Notes under the pieces: model-generated
Told to the model about the DNA's origin: nothing
What the model saw: only the letters and a program-made list of their open reading frames with translations
Database searches by the model: none
Shown: piece by piece, positions 1 through 7,781 of the stretch
How positions within the stretch are numbered: the first letter of the stretch is position 1
Layout of the letters: every line of letters begins with the position of its first letter
Made by a program: the position numbers and the translations under genes
Origin: UBA668 sp039796575
Lineage (GTDB): Bacteria > Actinomycetota > Acidimicrobiia > Acidimicrobiales > Ilumatobacteraceae
Assembly (NCBI GenBank): GCA_039796575.1
Contig: JBDKJP010000061.1
Location: forward strand, 1-64,000
DNA length: 64,000 nucleotides
Direction of reading: 5' to 3'

Positions 1-756
1 GAAGTTCGAGTACCGGAGGGCGGTGCCCTCCTCCTGGTACAGACCGGCTCGTGTGCCCGTCGCCTGCGCGGCCTGTGTGGCGGACAGCGTGTACGTGAGC
101 CGGATGGTGCCGTTCAGCCGAACCGTGAGGTTGTTGCCGATGCGGGTGAACCGCAGCACCTGGGTCTGGTTGGGGGTGATGGCCGCGCTGGCCAGCACCG
201 TGTAGTTCGTGTTGCGCACCAGGCGGATCTGCACGGTGCCCGGGCCGACGATGACGGCGGCGAGGTGTTCGCGTCGGTCACCGTTGTGACTGAGCGACAC
301 GCCGCCGGCGCGATTGGCGCCGTTCGAGTTCTCGACGGTGGCCTGCACCGTCACGTTGGACGAGCCGACCTGGATGGTGACGGTGGCGTCGTCGTGTCGG
401 GTGCGCACCCGGCCACCACCGACGATGGTCCACTCCCCCGAGTCGGCGTTCCACGATCCGGTGCCGCACTGCTGCGGCCGGCCGTCCATGTTGTTGCCGG
501 TCGGCCCGCCCGTCGTGAACGTGTCACAGCCGATCGCCGTGGGTGCGGTCGTCGTGGTCGTCGGCGAGATGGTGGTCGTGGTGGTCGGCGGCAGCGTGGG
601 CGGCCGCTGGTTGCTGTCGATCGCCAGCAGGGTGTCAGGCCGCAGACCGAGGGTCGCAGCACTGGCGACCCCGAGCGTGGCGACGAACGCGATCGTCAGA
701 ACGACGACCAACGTCCGGCGCGCTCGGGGCACCGAGTGCCGCGACCCTGTCTGCAT
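1..756 (-). CDS. Secreted protein with Thr-rich linker and lectin-like beta domain (3' end outside window)
   Basis: The frame is open from ATG at 756 to the window edge (252 codons, no stop), so the C-terminus is missing. Residues 1-13 are basic and are followed by a hydrophobic segment ending VASAATLGL. This resembles a signal peptide, perhaps of the SipW-dependent kind. A linker of Pro and Thr runs at about residues 50-70. The rest is rich in Asn, Thr, Val and Gly with alternating hydrophobics, as in concanavalin-A/LamG-like folds; that is a guess from texture, with no diagnostic motif. It lies 15 bp downstream of the next gene in the same direction, whose leader is similar, so the two are probably co-transcribed and exported by the same route. 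Confidence 0.6.
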   Translation of the reverse strand, partial: MQTGSRHSVPRARRTLVVVLTIAFVATLGVASAATLGLRPDTLLAIDSNQRPPTLPPTTTTTISPTTTTTAPTAIGCDTFTTGGPTGNNMDGRPQQCGTGSWNADSGEWTIVGGGRVRTRHDDATVTIQVGSSNVTVQATVENSNGANRAGGVSLSHNGDRREHLAAVIVGPGTVQIRLVRNTNYTVLASAAITPNQTQVLRFTRIGNNLTVRLNGTIRLTYTLSATQAAQATGTRAGLYQEEGTALRYSNF

Positions 757-771
757 GATTCAAGGTCCTGA

Positions 772-1176
772 TCAGCCCGCGATGACGAGCGACATGCCCT
801 CGACCGCAGCGGCGCTCACGCCACCGGGCACGTTGATCGAGAAGGTCGTGCCGGCGCCCATGGCGAGCGTCGTCGACTGGCTGGTGAGCACGTTCCCGAA
901 GCTGTCGCGGAGCGTGACGGTGGCGATCTTGCCGCTGCAGCCGTTGTTCACGTTGCCGAAGTTGACGGCGGTCACCTCGCTGGTGCCGGCCAGGGGCACG
1001 TACTGGGTGCTGTAGCCGACGTCGATGCCGTCGGTGTCGCAGGAGGCGACGATGGCGTCGCCCGAGCCGAGGGAGTTGCCGGTGAACACACCGAGGCTGG
1101 CTGCCGAAGCGCCTGCCATGCCCGCCACCAGCACGCTCGCCACACCGGCGATGACCACCTTGCGCGGAATCTTCAT
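772..1176 (-). CDS. Small secreted protein with SipW-like leader
   Basis: 134 residues. The start ATG at 1176 is preceded by AGAGGA at good spacing; a longer in-frame extension upstream has no ribosome site. The leader MKIPRKVVIAG followed by a hydrophobic run and GASAASLGVF matches the style of the downstream neighbour. The mature part has two cysteines (in VASCDTDGID and NNGCSGK) that could form a disulfide, and beta-strand-like alternation. Similar small proteins next to SipW-type peptidases are common in Gram-positive bacteria, but no peptidase is visible here. Function is not recognised. Confidence 0.6.
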   Translation of the reverse strand: MKIPRKVVIAGVASVLVAGMAGASAASLGVFTGNSLGSGDAIVASCDTDGIDVGYSTQYVPLAGTSEVTAVNFGNVNNGCSGKIATVTLRDSFGNVLTSQSTTLAMGAGTTFSINVPGGVSAAAVEGMSLVIAG

Positions 1177-1295
1177 TGCTGTTCCTCTTTCGTTGTCACA
1201 CCACCCCGTTTGGTGGCGAGTGAATGTTCGGCACTTCCGCTCAGTTCTTGAGTGGGAATTGATCTTCGGGATGCGCATTTCTTGACCGGGGAAAT

Positions 1296-1316
1296 CTTGA
1301 TACGACCCGTAGCAAG
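1296..1316 (+). promoter_or_regulatory. HAIR-like inverted repeat (putative HspR operator) upstream of clpB
   Basis: CTTGATA-N7-TAGCAAG, an inverted repeat with one mismatch between arms and exactly the 7-nt spacing of the actinobacterial HspR-associated inverted repeat (CTTGAGT-N7-ACTCAAG). It ends 27 nt before the clpB start and overlaps the expected -35 position of the TAGTCT -10 box at 1332-1337. Two further CTTGA half-sites lie at 1247 and 1281. Confidence 0.65.
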
Positions 1317-1343
1317 TTTTCTGCGCCGGGGTAGTCTCCAGGC

Positions 1344-3830
1344 ATGGCGTTCGATCCGAAGAAGTGGACCCTCAAGACCAACGAGGCCTTCGCCGCGGCC
1401 ATCGACCAGGCGAAGTCGCTCAGCAACCCCGAGCTCACCCCCGATCACCTGATGGCGGCGCTGATGCGCCAGGCCGACACCATCGTCCCGGCCGTGCTGG
1501 CCAAGCTCGGTCTCGCCCCGCTCATGGTGCGCAACAAGGCCGACGACGCGGTGGCGAAGCTGCCCAAGGCGTACGGCGGCAGCGAGCCGCGCATGAACCG
1601 CGAGCTCGACAACGTGGTGCAGAACGCCACCACCTACCAGAAGGACCTGAAGGACGACTTCCTGTCGGTCGAGCACCTGCTCCTGGCCATGAACCAGCGG
1701 CTCGGCGTGCCCAGCGAGGAGCTGCTCCAGGCGCTGAAGGAAGTGCGCGGCAGCCACCGGGTCACCAGCCAGAATCCCGAGGAATCGTTCGCCGCGCTCG
1801 AGAAGTACGGGCAGGACCTCACCCAGCGCGCCCGCGACGGCAAGATCGACCCGGTCATCGGCCGCGACGACGAGATCCGTCGGGTCATTCAGGTTCTCAG
1901 CCGGCGCACGAAGAACAACCCGGTGCTCATCGGCGAGCCGGGCGTCGGCAAGACCGCCATCGTCGAGGGCCTGGCCCGGCGCATCGCCGACGGCGACGTG
2001 CCCGAGGGCCTGAAGGACAAGCGCCTCATCTCGCTCGACATCGGCAGCATGCTGGCCGGGGCGAAGTACCGCGGCGAGTTCGAGGAGCGGCTGAAGGCGG
2101 TGCTGAAGGAGATCACCGACGCGGCCGGCGAGGTCATCACGTTCGTCGACGAGATCCACACCATCGTCGGCGCCGGCGGTGCCGAGGGCGCGATGGACGC
2201 GGGCAACATGATCAAGCCGATGCTCGCCCGCGGCGAGCTGCGCATGGTGGGTGCCACCACGCTCGACGAGTACCGCAAGTACGTCGAGAAGGACCCCGCG
2301 CTCGAGCGCCGCTTCCAGCAGGTGTACGTGGGCGAACCCAGCGTCGACGACACCATCGGCATCCTGCGCGGCCTGAAGGAGCGCTACGAGGTGCACCACG
2401 GTGTGCGCATCCAGGACTCCGCCCTCGTGGCCGCCGCGGTGCTCAGCAACCGCTACCTCACCAACCGCTTCCTGCCCGACAAGGCCATCGACCTCGTCGA
2501 CGAAGCGGCCAGCAAGCTGCGCATCGAGATCGACTCGCTGCCCACCGAGATCGACATCGTGCAGCGACGCATCTTCCAGCTCGAGATCGAGCAGGTCGCG
2601 CTCGAGAAGGAGACCGATCAGGCGTCGATCGAGCGGCTCGACGCGTTGGTCGACGAGCTCGCCGAGTTGAACCTCCAGGTGCACGAGATGAAGGCGCACT
2701 GGGAGAACGAGAAGCAGGCCATCGACGCCATCCGTTCACTGAAGGAGGAGCTCGAACAGCTCCGTACGCAGGTGGAACGCGAGACCGACCTGGCCGTCGC
2801 GGCCGAGATCCGCTACGGCCGCATCCCCGAGCTCGAGCGGCGCATCGAGGAGGCCACCGCGCACCTCGACGAGCTGCAGCAGGGCACGCGCATGCTGAAG
2901 GAGGAGGTCGACAGCGAGGACATCGCCGAGGTCGTCAGCAAGTGGACCGGCGTGCCGGTGAGCCGGCTCATCGAGAGCGAACTCGCCAAGCTCATCCACC
3001 TCGAGGACATGCTCCATCGCCGTGTCATCGGCCAGGACGACGCGGTCACCGCGGTGTCCAACGCCATCCGTCGTTCGCGTGCCGGCCTGTCCGACCCGCA
3101 CCGTCCGATCGGTTCGTTCATGTTCCTCGGGCCCACCGGTGTGGGCAAGACCGAGCTCGCCCGCGCCGTCGCCGAGTACCTGTTCGACGACGAGAAGGCG
3201 ATGGTGCGCATCGACATGGGCGAGTACATGGAGAAGTTCTCGGTCACCCGTCTCATCGGTGCGCCCCCCGGCTACGTCGGCTACGACGAAGGCGGCCAGC
3301 TCACCGAAGCGGTGCGCCGCCGGCCGTACAGCGTGGTGCTGCTCGACGAGATCGAGAAGGCGCACCCCGACGTGTTCAACGTGCTGCTGCAGGTGCTCGA
3401 CGACGGCCGCCTCACCGACGGCCAGGGCCGCACGGTCGACTTCACCAACGTGGTCATCGTGATGACCAGCAACCTGCCGGGCGACCCGCTCACGTTCTTC
3501 AAGCCCGAGTTCGTGAACCGCGTCGACGAGATCATCCGCTTCCGCAGCCTCACCGAGGCCGACCTCGAGCGCATCGTCGGCATCCAGCTCGAGCACTTCC
3601 GCGAGCGGCTCGCCGAGCGGCGCATCGGGCTCGACCTGTCGCCCGAGGCGATGGCGTTGCTGGCGCACGAGGGGTACGACCCGGCGTTCGGCGCGCGGCC
3701 GTTGAAGCGGGTCATCCAGCGCGAGTTGGCCGACCCGTCGGCCATGCTCATCCTCGAGGGCAAGGTGGCCGACGGCGGCACGGTTGCCGTCCGCGTGGTC
3801 GACGGACGACTGTCCGTCACCGCAACCTGA
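1344..3830 (+). CDS. clpB: Chaperone ClpB (AAA+ disaggregase)
   Basis: 828 residues. Cytosolic ring ATPase that, with DnaK, threads proteins out of aggregates. Order: Clp N-domain (about 1-145), AAA+ module 1 with Walker A GEPGVGKT (about 197) and Walker B ITFVDEIHT (about 265), coiled-coil middle domain (about 395-520), AAA+ module 2 with GPTGVGKT (about 596) and VVLLDEIEK (about 663), then the ClpB C-domain. In module 2 the segment between MTSNL and KPEFVNR is only about seven residues. It is roughly 27 in E. coli and already shortened in Mycobacterium ClpB. A TAGTCT -10 box ends 6 nt before ATG and there is no ribosome site, so the transcript is probably leaderless; a HAIR-like operator lies just upstream. 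Confidence 0.97.
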   Translation: MAFDPKKWTLKTNEAFAAAIDQAKSLSNPELTPDHLMAALMRQADTIVPAVLAKLGLAPLMVRNKADDAVAKLPKAYGGSEPRMNRELDNVVQNATTYQKDLKDDFLSVEHLLLAMNQRLGVPSEELLQALKEVRGSHRVTSQNPEESFAALEKYGQDLTQRARDGKIDPVIGRDDEIRRVIQVLSRRTKNNPVLIGEPGVGKTAIVEGLARRIADGDVPEGLKDKRLISLDIGSMLAGAKYRGEFEERLKAVLKEITDAAGEVITFVDEIHTIVGAGGAEGAMDAGNMIKPMLARGELRMVGATTLDEYRKYVEKDPALERRFQQVYVGEPSVDDTIGILRGLKERYEVHHGVRIQDSALVAAAVLSNRYLTNRFLPDKAIDLVDEAASKLRIEIDSLPTEIDIVQRRIFQLEIEQVALEKETDQASIERLDALVDELAELNLQVHEMKAHWENEKQAIDAIRSLKEELEQLRTQVERETDLAVAAEIRYGRIPELERRIEEATAHLDELQQGTRMLKEEVDSEDIAEVVSKWTGVPVSRLIESELAKLIHLEDMLHRRVIGQDDAVTAVSNAIRRSRAGLSDPHRPIGSFMFLGPTGVGKTELARAVAEYLFDDEKAMVRIDMGEYMEKFSVTRLIGAPPGYVGYDEGGQLTEAVRRRPYSVVLLDEIEKAHPDVFNVLLQVLDDGRLTDGQGRTVDFTNVVIVMTSNLPGDPLTFFKPEFVNRVDEIIRFRSLTEADLERIVGIQLEHFRERLAERRIGLDLSPEAMALLAHEGYDPAFGARPLKRVIQRELADPSAMLILEGKVADGGTVAVRVVDGRLSVTAT

Positions 3831-3899
3831 CCCGCATCCACACTGTTTTCGGAAATCCGACGACAAGCTCGGAACAAACGGGCATCATCGGGCGTCGGT

Positions 3900-4679
3900 A
3901 TGGGAATGAGCGTCGTCATCGTGGAGGGACGCCCGCTTCGGGGGTGGCACGGTCGCATCCATCGCGCCCGCGCCCGCCTCGGGCACTCGCACCTCACCGA
4001 TCAGGCCGCACTCGCGTTGCACCGCGACGTGCGCGTCGCGCTCGCCGACTTCTGGCGTGAGCAGGGCGAGACCGAGCACTCCGCCGTGGCCGCGTACCGC
4101 GACGTCGCTCGCCGACTTGCGATGCTCGACGCCCCCGACGACCTCGTCCATCGTTCGCTCCTCGCCGCCGAGCAGTCGGCCGAGGCGTGCGAGCGGTGCT
4201 TCGAACTGGCCGGCCGCTACCTCGGGCGCAGCATGCAGCCCGGCCGGTTGCGCCGACCGCTGCGACTGCCCCGCAGCCGCATCAACGAACTCTGCAGCAT
4301 CGCCGTCGACACCCTCCGCGACGGCGTGCTGCAGGAGGCCTACGCGAGCCGCATGGCTGCGGCACGCGCCGCTCGCGCCACCGACCTGCGCGCCGCCGAC
4401 GCGTTGCGGTCGATGGCCCGCGACGGCGCAACGCATGCGGCGAAGGCGCGCGACGTGCTGGCCTGGTGCCTCGACAACGGGGGCGCGCACGTGCGCGCCG
4501 CGGTGCGTGCCGCCGTGCTGGAGCTCCCCGATCGCGGACCAGGTCTGGTGCTGCCGCTCGGCGTGGAGCAGCGTCGCCTGGCCGATCACGGCCAGTTCGA
4601 CGCCGACCCCGATCAGGCCGTGTTCCGCGAGCTGGTCGGCGCCGTGCGCGAGGTCTACCTCGCCCGCACCCAGCACTGA
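3900..4679 (+). CDS. Ferritin-like-fold protein, function unknown
   Basis: 259 residues, almost entirely helical and Arg/Ala-rich. Four helices carry acidic/histidine residues in ferritin-like positions: GETEHSAVAAY (about 57-67), AAEQSAEACERCFEL, TLRDGVLQEAYASRM and RDGATHAAKARDVL. That suggests a four-helix bundle, possibly metal-binding, but the canonical paired ExxH motifs are incomplete. Start is ATG 3900 or ATG 3906; neither has a strong ribosome site. It stands alone between clpB and a toxin-antitoxin pair, and a copy of the dispersed 80-bp repeat begins 25 bp after its stop. No specific family name can be supported. Confidence 0.55.
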   Translation: MGMSVVIVEGRPLRGWHGRIHRARARLGHSHLTDQAALALHRDVRVALADFWREQGETEHSAVAAYRDVARRLAMLDAPDDLVHRSLLAAEQSAEACERCFELAGRYLGRSMQPGRLRRPLRLPRSRINELCSIAVDTLRDGVLQEAYASRMAAARAARATDLRAADALRSMARDGATHAAKARDVLAWCLDNGGAHVRAAVRAAVLELPDRGPGLVLPLGVEQRRLADHGQFDADPDQAVFRELVGAVREVYLARTQH

Positions 4680-4704
4680 CCCCGACGTCGCGGCATCGAC
4701 ATCA

Positions 4705-4784
4705 GGCTTCTGGGCGTGTTTCGTCCCAGATCGCGTTCTGGGTGCTCTGCGTCCCGGAAACCGGGACGCAGCACACCCAGTAGC
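4705..4784 (+). repeat. Dispersed 3'-end repeat, copy A
   Basis: About 80 bp. It contains two TTCTGGG(C/T)G modules, then a hairpin: outer arms CTGGGTG/CACCCAG and inner arms TGCGTCCCGG/CCGGGACGCA around AAA. It begins 25 bp after the stop of the ferritin-like gene, in the same direction. Related copies lie at 14590, 31135, 51165 and (reversed) 61348. Confidence 0.8.
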
Positions 4785-4816
4785 GACGCCGCGCGCCTGA
4801 AACGACATGCCGGGAG

Positions 4817-4839
4817 GATGGTATCGAATTGATACCATC
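4817..4839 (+). promoter_or_regulatory. Perfect palindrome, probable toxin-antitoxin operator
   Basis: GATGGTATC-N5-GATACCATC, nine-base perfect arms. The right arm contains TACCAT, a -10-like box ending 6 nt before the antitoxin ATG at 4845. Binding of the antitoxin/toxin complex here would block transcription, as is usual for Phd/Doc-type modules. Confidence 0.75.
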
Positions 4840-4844
4840 GAGTC

Positions 4845-5048
4845 ATGGCCATGACCCTCCGGTTGACCGAACACGAGCAGAACGCGCTGCGCGAGCGCGC
4901 CGACGCGGAAGGTATCTCGATGCAGGAGGCCGCGCGGCGGGCCGTGCGCGAGTTCGTGGCACGCGGGCAACACCGCGACCGGGTCAGTGCCGCAGCCGGG
5001 CTGGTGATGCATCGCCACGCCGACGCGCTCCGTCGCCTCGGCGAATGA
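4845..5048 (+). CDS. Antitoxin-like DNA-binding protein (ribbon-helix-helix/Phd-type partner)
   Basis: 67 residues: a short strand LRLTEHEQNAL, then helices with ISMQEAARRAVREFV, the pattern of ribbon-helix-helix/CopG-like antitoxins. It starts at ATG 4845 (an alternative is ATG 4851), directly after a palindromic operator. No ribosome site is present and the TACCAT box 6 nt upstream implies a leaderless mRNA. The stop overlaps the downstream Doc-like toxin start (ATGA), the usual antitoxin-first order. It would neutralise the toxin and autoregulate the operon. Confidence 0.8.
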   Translation: MAMTLRLTEHEQNALRERADAEGISMQEAARRAVREFVARGQHRDRVSAAAGLVMHRHADALRRLGE

Positions 5049-5443
5049 ACGAACCGGTCGAGTACCTCGACATCGACGACCTGATCGACCTCACGCGCGC
5101 GCTGCTCGGCGATCCGCCACCCATCCGCGACGTCGGCCTCCTCGCATCGGTGGCCGCGCGGCCTCAGGCCACCGCGTTCGGTCTCGACGCCTACCCCGAC
5201 CTGATCACGAAGGCCGCGGCGCTGCTGCAGTCGGTCGTGAACAACAACGCCCTCGTCGACGGCAACCAGCGATTGGAGTGGCTTGCGACCGCTGTGTTTC
5301 TCGAACTCAACGGCTGCGCCACTACCACCGTCTCGAACGACGATGTCTACGAGTTCGTGATGTGGGCCGCGTCGACGAGCCCGGCGCTCGAGGAGATCCG
5401 TACCCGGCTCGCAGCGCTCCTCGGCCGGTCTGACGATCTCTAG
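5045..5443 (+). CDS. Doc/Fic-family toxin with degenerate catalytic motif
   Basis: 132 residues, typical Doc length. Doc proteins phosphorylate EF-Tu through a Fic-fold motif HxFx(D/N)xNK(R). Fold landmarks are clear (EYLDIDDLIDLTRALLG at the N-terminus, LLQSVVNNNALVDGNQR, then FLELNG). However, the catalytic His is Asn68 and the motif Lys is Gln75 (NALVDGNQRLEW instead of the usual HALVDGNKRLGW). Enzymatic activity is therefore doubtful; the protein may act only as co-repressor with its antitoxin. Start at 5045 overlaps the antitoxin stop. The stop TAG shares CTAG with the stop of the convergent DJ-1 gene. Confidence 0.85.
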   Translation: MNEPVEYLDIDDLIDLTRALLGDPPPIRDVGLLASVAARPQATAFGLDAYPDLITKAAALLQSVVNNNALVDGNQRLEWLATAVFLELNGCATTTVSNDDVYEFVMWAASTSPALEEIRTRLAALLGRSDDL

Positions 5444-6048
5444 CCGACGGCGGTGTGTGCGCGCACGTGGCGCAGCGCGCGCTCGACGTACTCGTCCTTC
5501 TCGCCGACGGGCGCCACGGAGAACAGCGCGTCACGCGCCGCATCGAGACCGGCGAGGCGGGTGATGATCCACGCGGCGAGGTACTGGCCCGAGAGGCAGC
5601 CGCCCGCGGTGGCGACGTTGCCCTCGGCATGGAACGGCCGGTCGACGACGTCGGCACCGGTCTCCACCACCCACGGCTTGGTGATCAGGTCGGTGCACAC
5701 GGGCACGCCTTCGAGCAGGCCGAGCTTCTTCAGCAGCAGTGCACCCGAGCACTGCGAGCCGACGAGCTGACGGGAGAGGTCGAGACGGACGCGGTCGAGG
5801 AACGCGGCATCAGCGGCGTACTCGCGGGTCTTCGCGCCGCTGCCGATGATGACCGCGTCCGCGGTCGGCAGCTCGTCGAGCGACATCTGCGCGTGCACCG
5901 TCACGCCATTCATCGACGTGACCGTCTCGGTCGGGCACGCGATCTTCACGGACCAGTCGGCCTGCGGCACACGACCCAGGATGTACGAGGCCACGAACGA
6001 GTCGACCTCGTTGAACCCGTCGAGTGTGACCACGGCGATCGTCGGCAT
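5440..6048 (-). CDS. DJ-1/PfpI family protein
   Basis: 202 residues with the DJ-1/PfpI Rossmann-like fold: N-terminal strand PTIAVVTLDGF, VIIGSGAKT, and nucleophile elbow GSQCSGALLL placing the reactive cysteine at residue 100. Members include glutamine-amidotransferase-like regulators, isonitrile hydratases and glyoxalase-type stress proteins; the exact activity cannot be assigned. The single-domain length rules out the AraC-fused regulators. It converges on the toxin gene and shares four bases with it. Confidence 0.85.
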   Translation of the reverse strand: MPTIAVVTLDGFNEVDSFVASYILGRVPQADWSVKIACPTETVTSMNGVTVHAQMSLDELPTADAVIIGSGAKTREYAADAAFLDRVRLDLSRQLVGSQCSGALLLKKLGLLEGVPVCTDLITKPWVVETGADVVDRPFHAEGNVATAGGCLSGQYLAAWIITRLAGLDAARDALFSVAPVGEKDEYVERALRHVRAHTAVG

Positions 6049-6106
6049 GGCCGGAGCCTACGAGCGCCGCCCGCGCCGCTGCGGCGTCATTTCGAGCGCG
6101 TTGGAA

Positions 6107-7609
6107 CTAGCGGTAGCGGAGGCAGCCGTCGGTGAGGCTGGCCGAGGGGAGCATGTCCTTCTCGAGCCAGTAGTCCTGGGTGTGCTGCCACTCGGGCTTG
6201 TCGCCCTTGCGCGGCAGCAGGTGCATGCTGCGCATCAGGTAGCCCGGGTTGAAGTTGTCGGGGTCCATCCAGTCGCCGATGGTCATGTCGGCGTCCTCGT
6301 CGCGCAGCGCCGGCACCACGTTGGTGTACCCGTGCTCGTGCATGTGGCCGAGCAGGCGGCAGACGAAGTCGCTGATCAGGTCGGCGCGCAGGGTCCAGCT
6401 GGCTCGGAAGTACCCGAACACCCACAGCATGTTGGGCACGCCGGTGAACATCATCCCGCGGTAGGTGATGGTGTCGGGCCAGTGCACCGGCTTGCCGTCG
6501 ACCTCGAACGGGATGTCGCCGAGCACGCTGAGGTTGAAGCCGGTGGCCGTGACGACGATGTCGGCGTCGATCTGCACGCCGCCCTTGGTGAGCACACCGG
6601 TCTCGTTGAACGTGGCGATCTCGTCGGTGACCATGCTGGCCTTGCCGGCGCGGATGCCGGCGAACAGGTCGCCGTCGGGCACGAACGCGAGGCGCTGCTG
6701 CCACGGGCGGTAGCGCGGGGTGAAGTGCGTCATGTCGTAGCCCTCGGGCAGCAACGCCTTCACCTGGTTGAGCAGTTCGTCCTTCACCAGGTCGGGGGCC
6801 TCGAACGAGAGCTGGGTGACGGCCTGCTGGTCGTGCAGCTTCTTGCGGCGCACGATCTCGTGGATCCACGTCTCGTCGATCTCGAGGGTGCGCAGCATGT
6901 CGGCGGTCTCATCGGCGTTCGCGCCGGTCCAGAAGTACGTCGGCGACCGCTGCAGCACGGTGGTGTGCGCGGTGTCGCCGGCGATGGCCGGCACGAGCGT
7001 GGCGGTGGTGGCACCGGAGCCGATGACGAGCACCCGCTTGTCCTTGTAGTCGAGGTCCTCCGGCCAGGTCTGCGGGTGCACGATGGTGCCGCGGTAGGCG
7101 TCCATGCCCGGCCACTCGGGCGTGTAGCCCTCCTCGAACTTGTAGTAGCCCTGGCACATCCACAGGAAGTTGCAGGTGACCTGCTGCACCTCGCCGGTCT
7201 CGAGGTTGCGCACCTGCAGGGTCCAGAGGTTGGTGGCGTTGTCGAACCCGGCGTGCTCGATCTTGCGGCGATAGCGGATGTGCGGTGCGAGGTCGTTCTC
7301 GTCGATGACCTCACCCATGTACTTCAGGATCTCCTCGGCCGAGGCGATGGGCGCGCCGGTCCACGGCTTGAAGCGGTAGCCGAACGTGTAGAGGTCGCTG
7401 TCGGAGCGGATGCCCGGGTACTTGTGCCACAGCCACGTGCCGCCGAAGCTCTCGAACTTGTCGAATGCGACCACCGACAGGTCGGGGCATTGCGTGCGCA
7501 GGTGGTGGAGGCCACCTACGCCGCTGATGCCCGCGCCCACGACGACGACGTCGAAGTGCTCGGTGGTGCCGCCAGTGCTGCTGCTGGCGAGAGTTGCGGT
7601 CTGGCTCAT
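6107..7609 (-). CDS. FAD-dependent monooxygenase, EthA-like Baeyer-Villiger type
   Basis: 500 residues. Inserts one oxygen from O2 into ketones or oxidises S/N compounds using FAD and NADPH. N-terminal FAD site VVGAGISGVGG (about 20), the BVMO fingerprint as YRGTIVHPQTWP (about 170-182; Tyr replaces the usual Phe), then a NADPH Rossmann motif VIGSGATTATL. The surrounding sequence resembles mycobacterial EthA. Start ATG 7609 has AGGGGA just upstream; a longer in-frame extension reads through the control region and is unlikely. A perfect 18-bp palindrome at 7675-7692 lies upstream, as does a DevR-like box. EthA genes are typically controlled by a TetR regulator, but none is encoded nearby. Confidence 0.9.
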   Translation of the reverse strand: MSQTATLASSSTGGTTEHFDVVVVGAGISGVGGLHHLRTQCPDLSVVAFDKFESFGGTWLWHKYPGIRSDSDLYTFGYRFKPWTGAPIASAEEILKYMGEVIDENDLAPHIRYRRKIEHAGFDNATNLWTLQVRNLETGEVQQVTCNFLWMCQGYYKFEEGYTPEWPGMDAYRGTIVHPQTWPEDLDYKDKRVLVIGSGATTATLVPAIAGDTAHTTVLQRSPTYFWTGANADETADMLRTLEIDETWIHEIVRRKKLHDQQAVTQLSFEAPDLVKDELLNQVKALLPEGYDMTHFTPRYRPWQQRLAFVPDGDLFAGIRAGKASMVTDEIATFNETGVLTKGGVQIDADIVVTATGFNLSVLGDIPFEVDGKPVHWPDTITYRGMMFTGVPNMLWVFGYFRASWTLRADLISDFVCRLLGHMHEHGYTNVVPALRDEDADMTIGDWMDPDNFNPGYLMRSMHLLPRKGDKPEWQHTQDYWLEKDMLPSASLTDGCLRYR

Positions 7610-7674
7610 CGAAGTCCCCTTGGTGTCCCCGTGCGGCCCACCCTCGCACGGAGCGCGGGCCGCAATAGAGCCGA

Positions 7675-7692
7675 ACGTACCGATCGGTACGT
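7675..7692. promoter_or_regulatory. 18-bp perfect palindrome, putative TetR-family operator
   Basis: ACGTACCGATCGGTACGT lies between the monooxygenase start (7609, minus) and the SRPBCC gene start (7782, plus). Size and symmetry fit a TetR-family site, and EthA-like genes are often under TetR control. Confidence 0.65.
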
Positions 7693-7702
7693 GCACGGAC
7701 TA

Positions 7703-7716
7703 GGTACCAAAGTCCC
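7703..7716. promoter_or_regulatory. DevR/DosR-like box
   Basis: GGTACCAAAGTCCC, one base off the perfect inverted repeat GGGAC-CAAA-GTCCC found at 40572. It reads as GGGACTTTGGTACC on the minus strand, close to the mycobacterial DosR consensus core GGGACTWWAGTCCC. It lies in the divergent monooxygenase/SRPBCC promoter region. Confidence 0.5.
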
Positions 7717-7781
7717 TACGCGCGGCTCGAGCGACCTCCCGGGACCTTGAGGTGCTCGGCAGCGGGTTCTAGCCTTCGGGG

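Noticed and set aside
1247..1285. Additional full HAIR elements upstream of clpB
   Set aside because: CTTGA half-sites occur at 1247 and 1281 but lack an inverted partner at 7-nt spacing.
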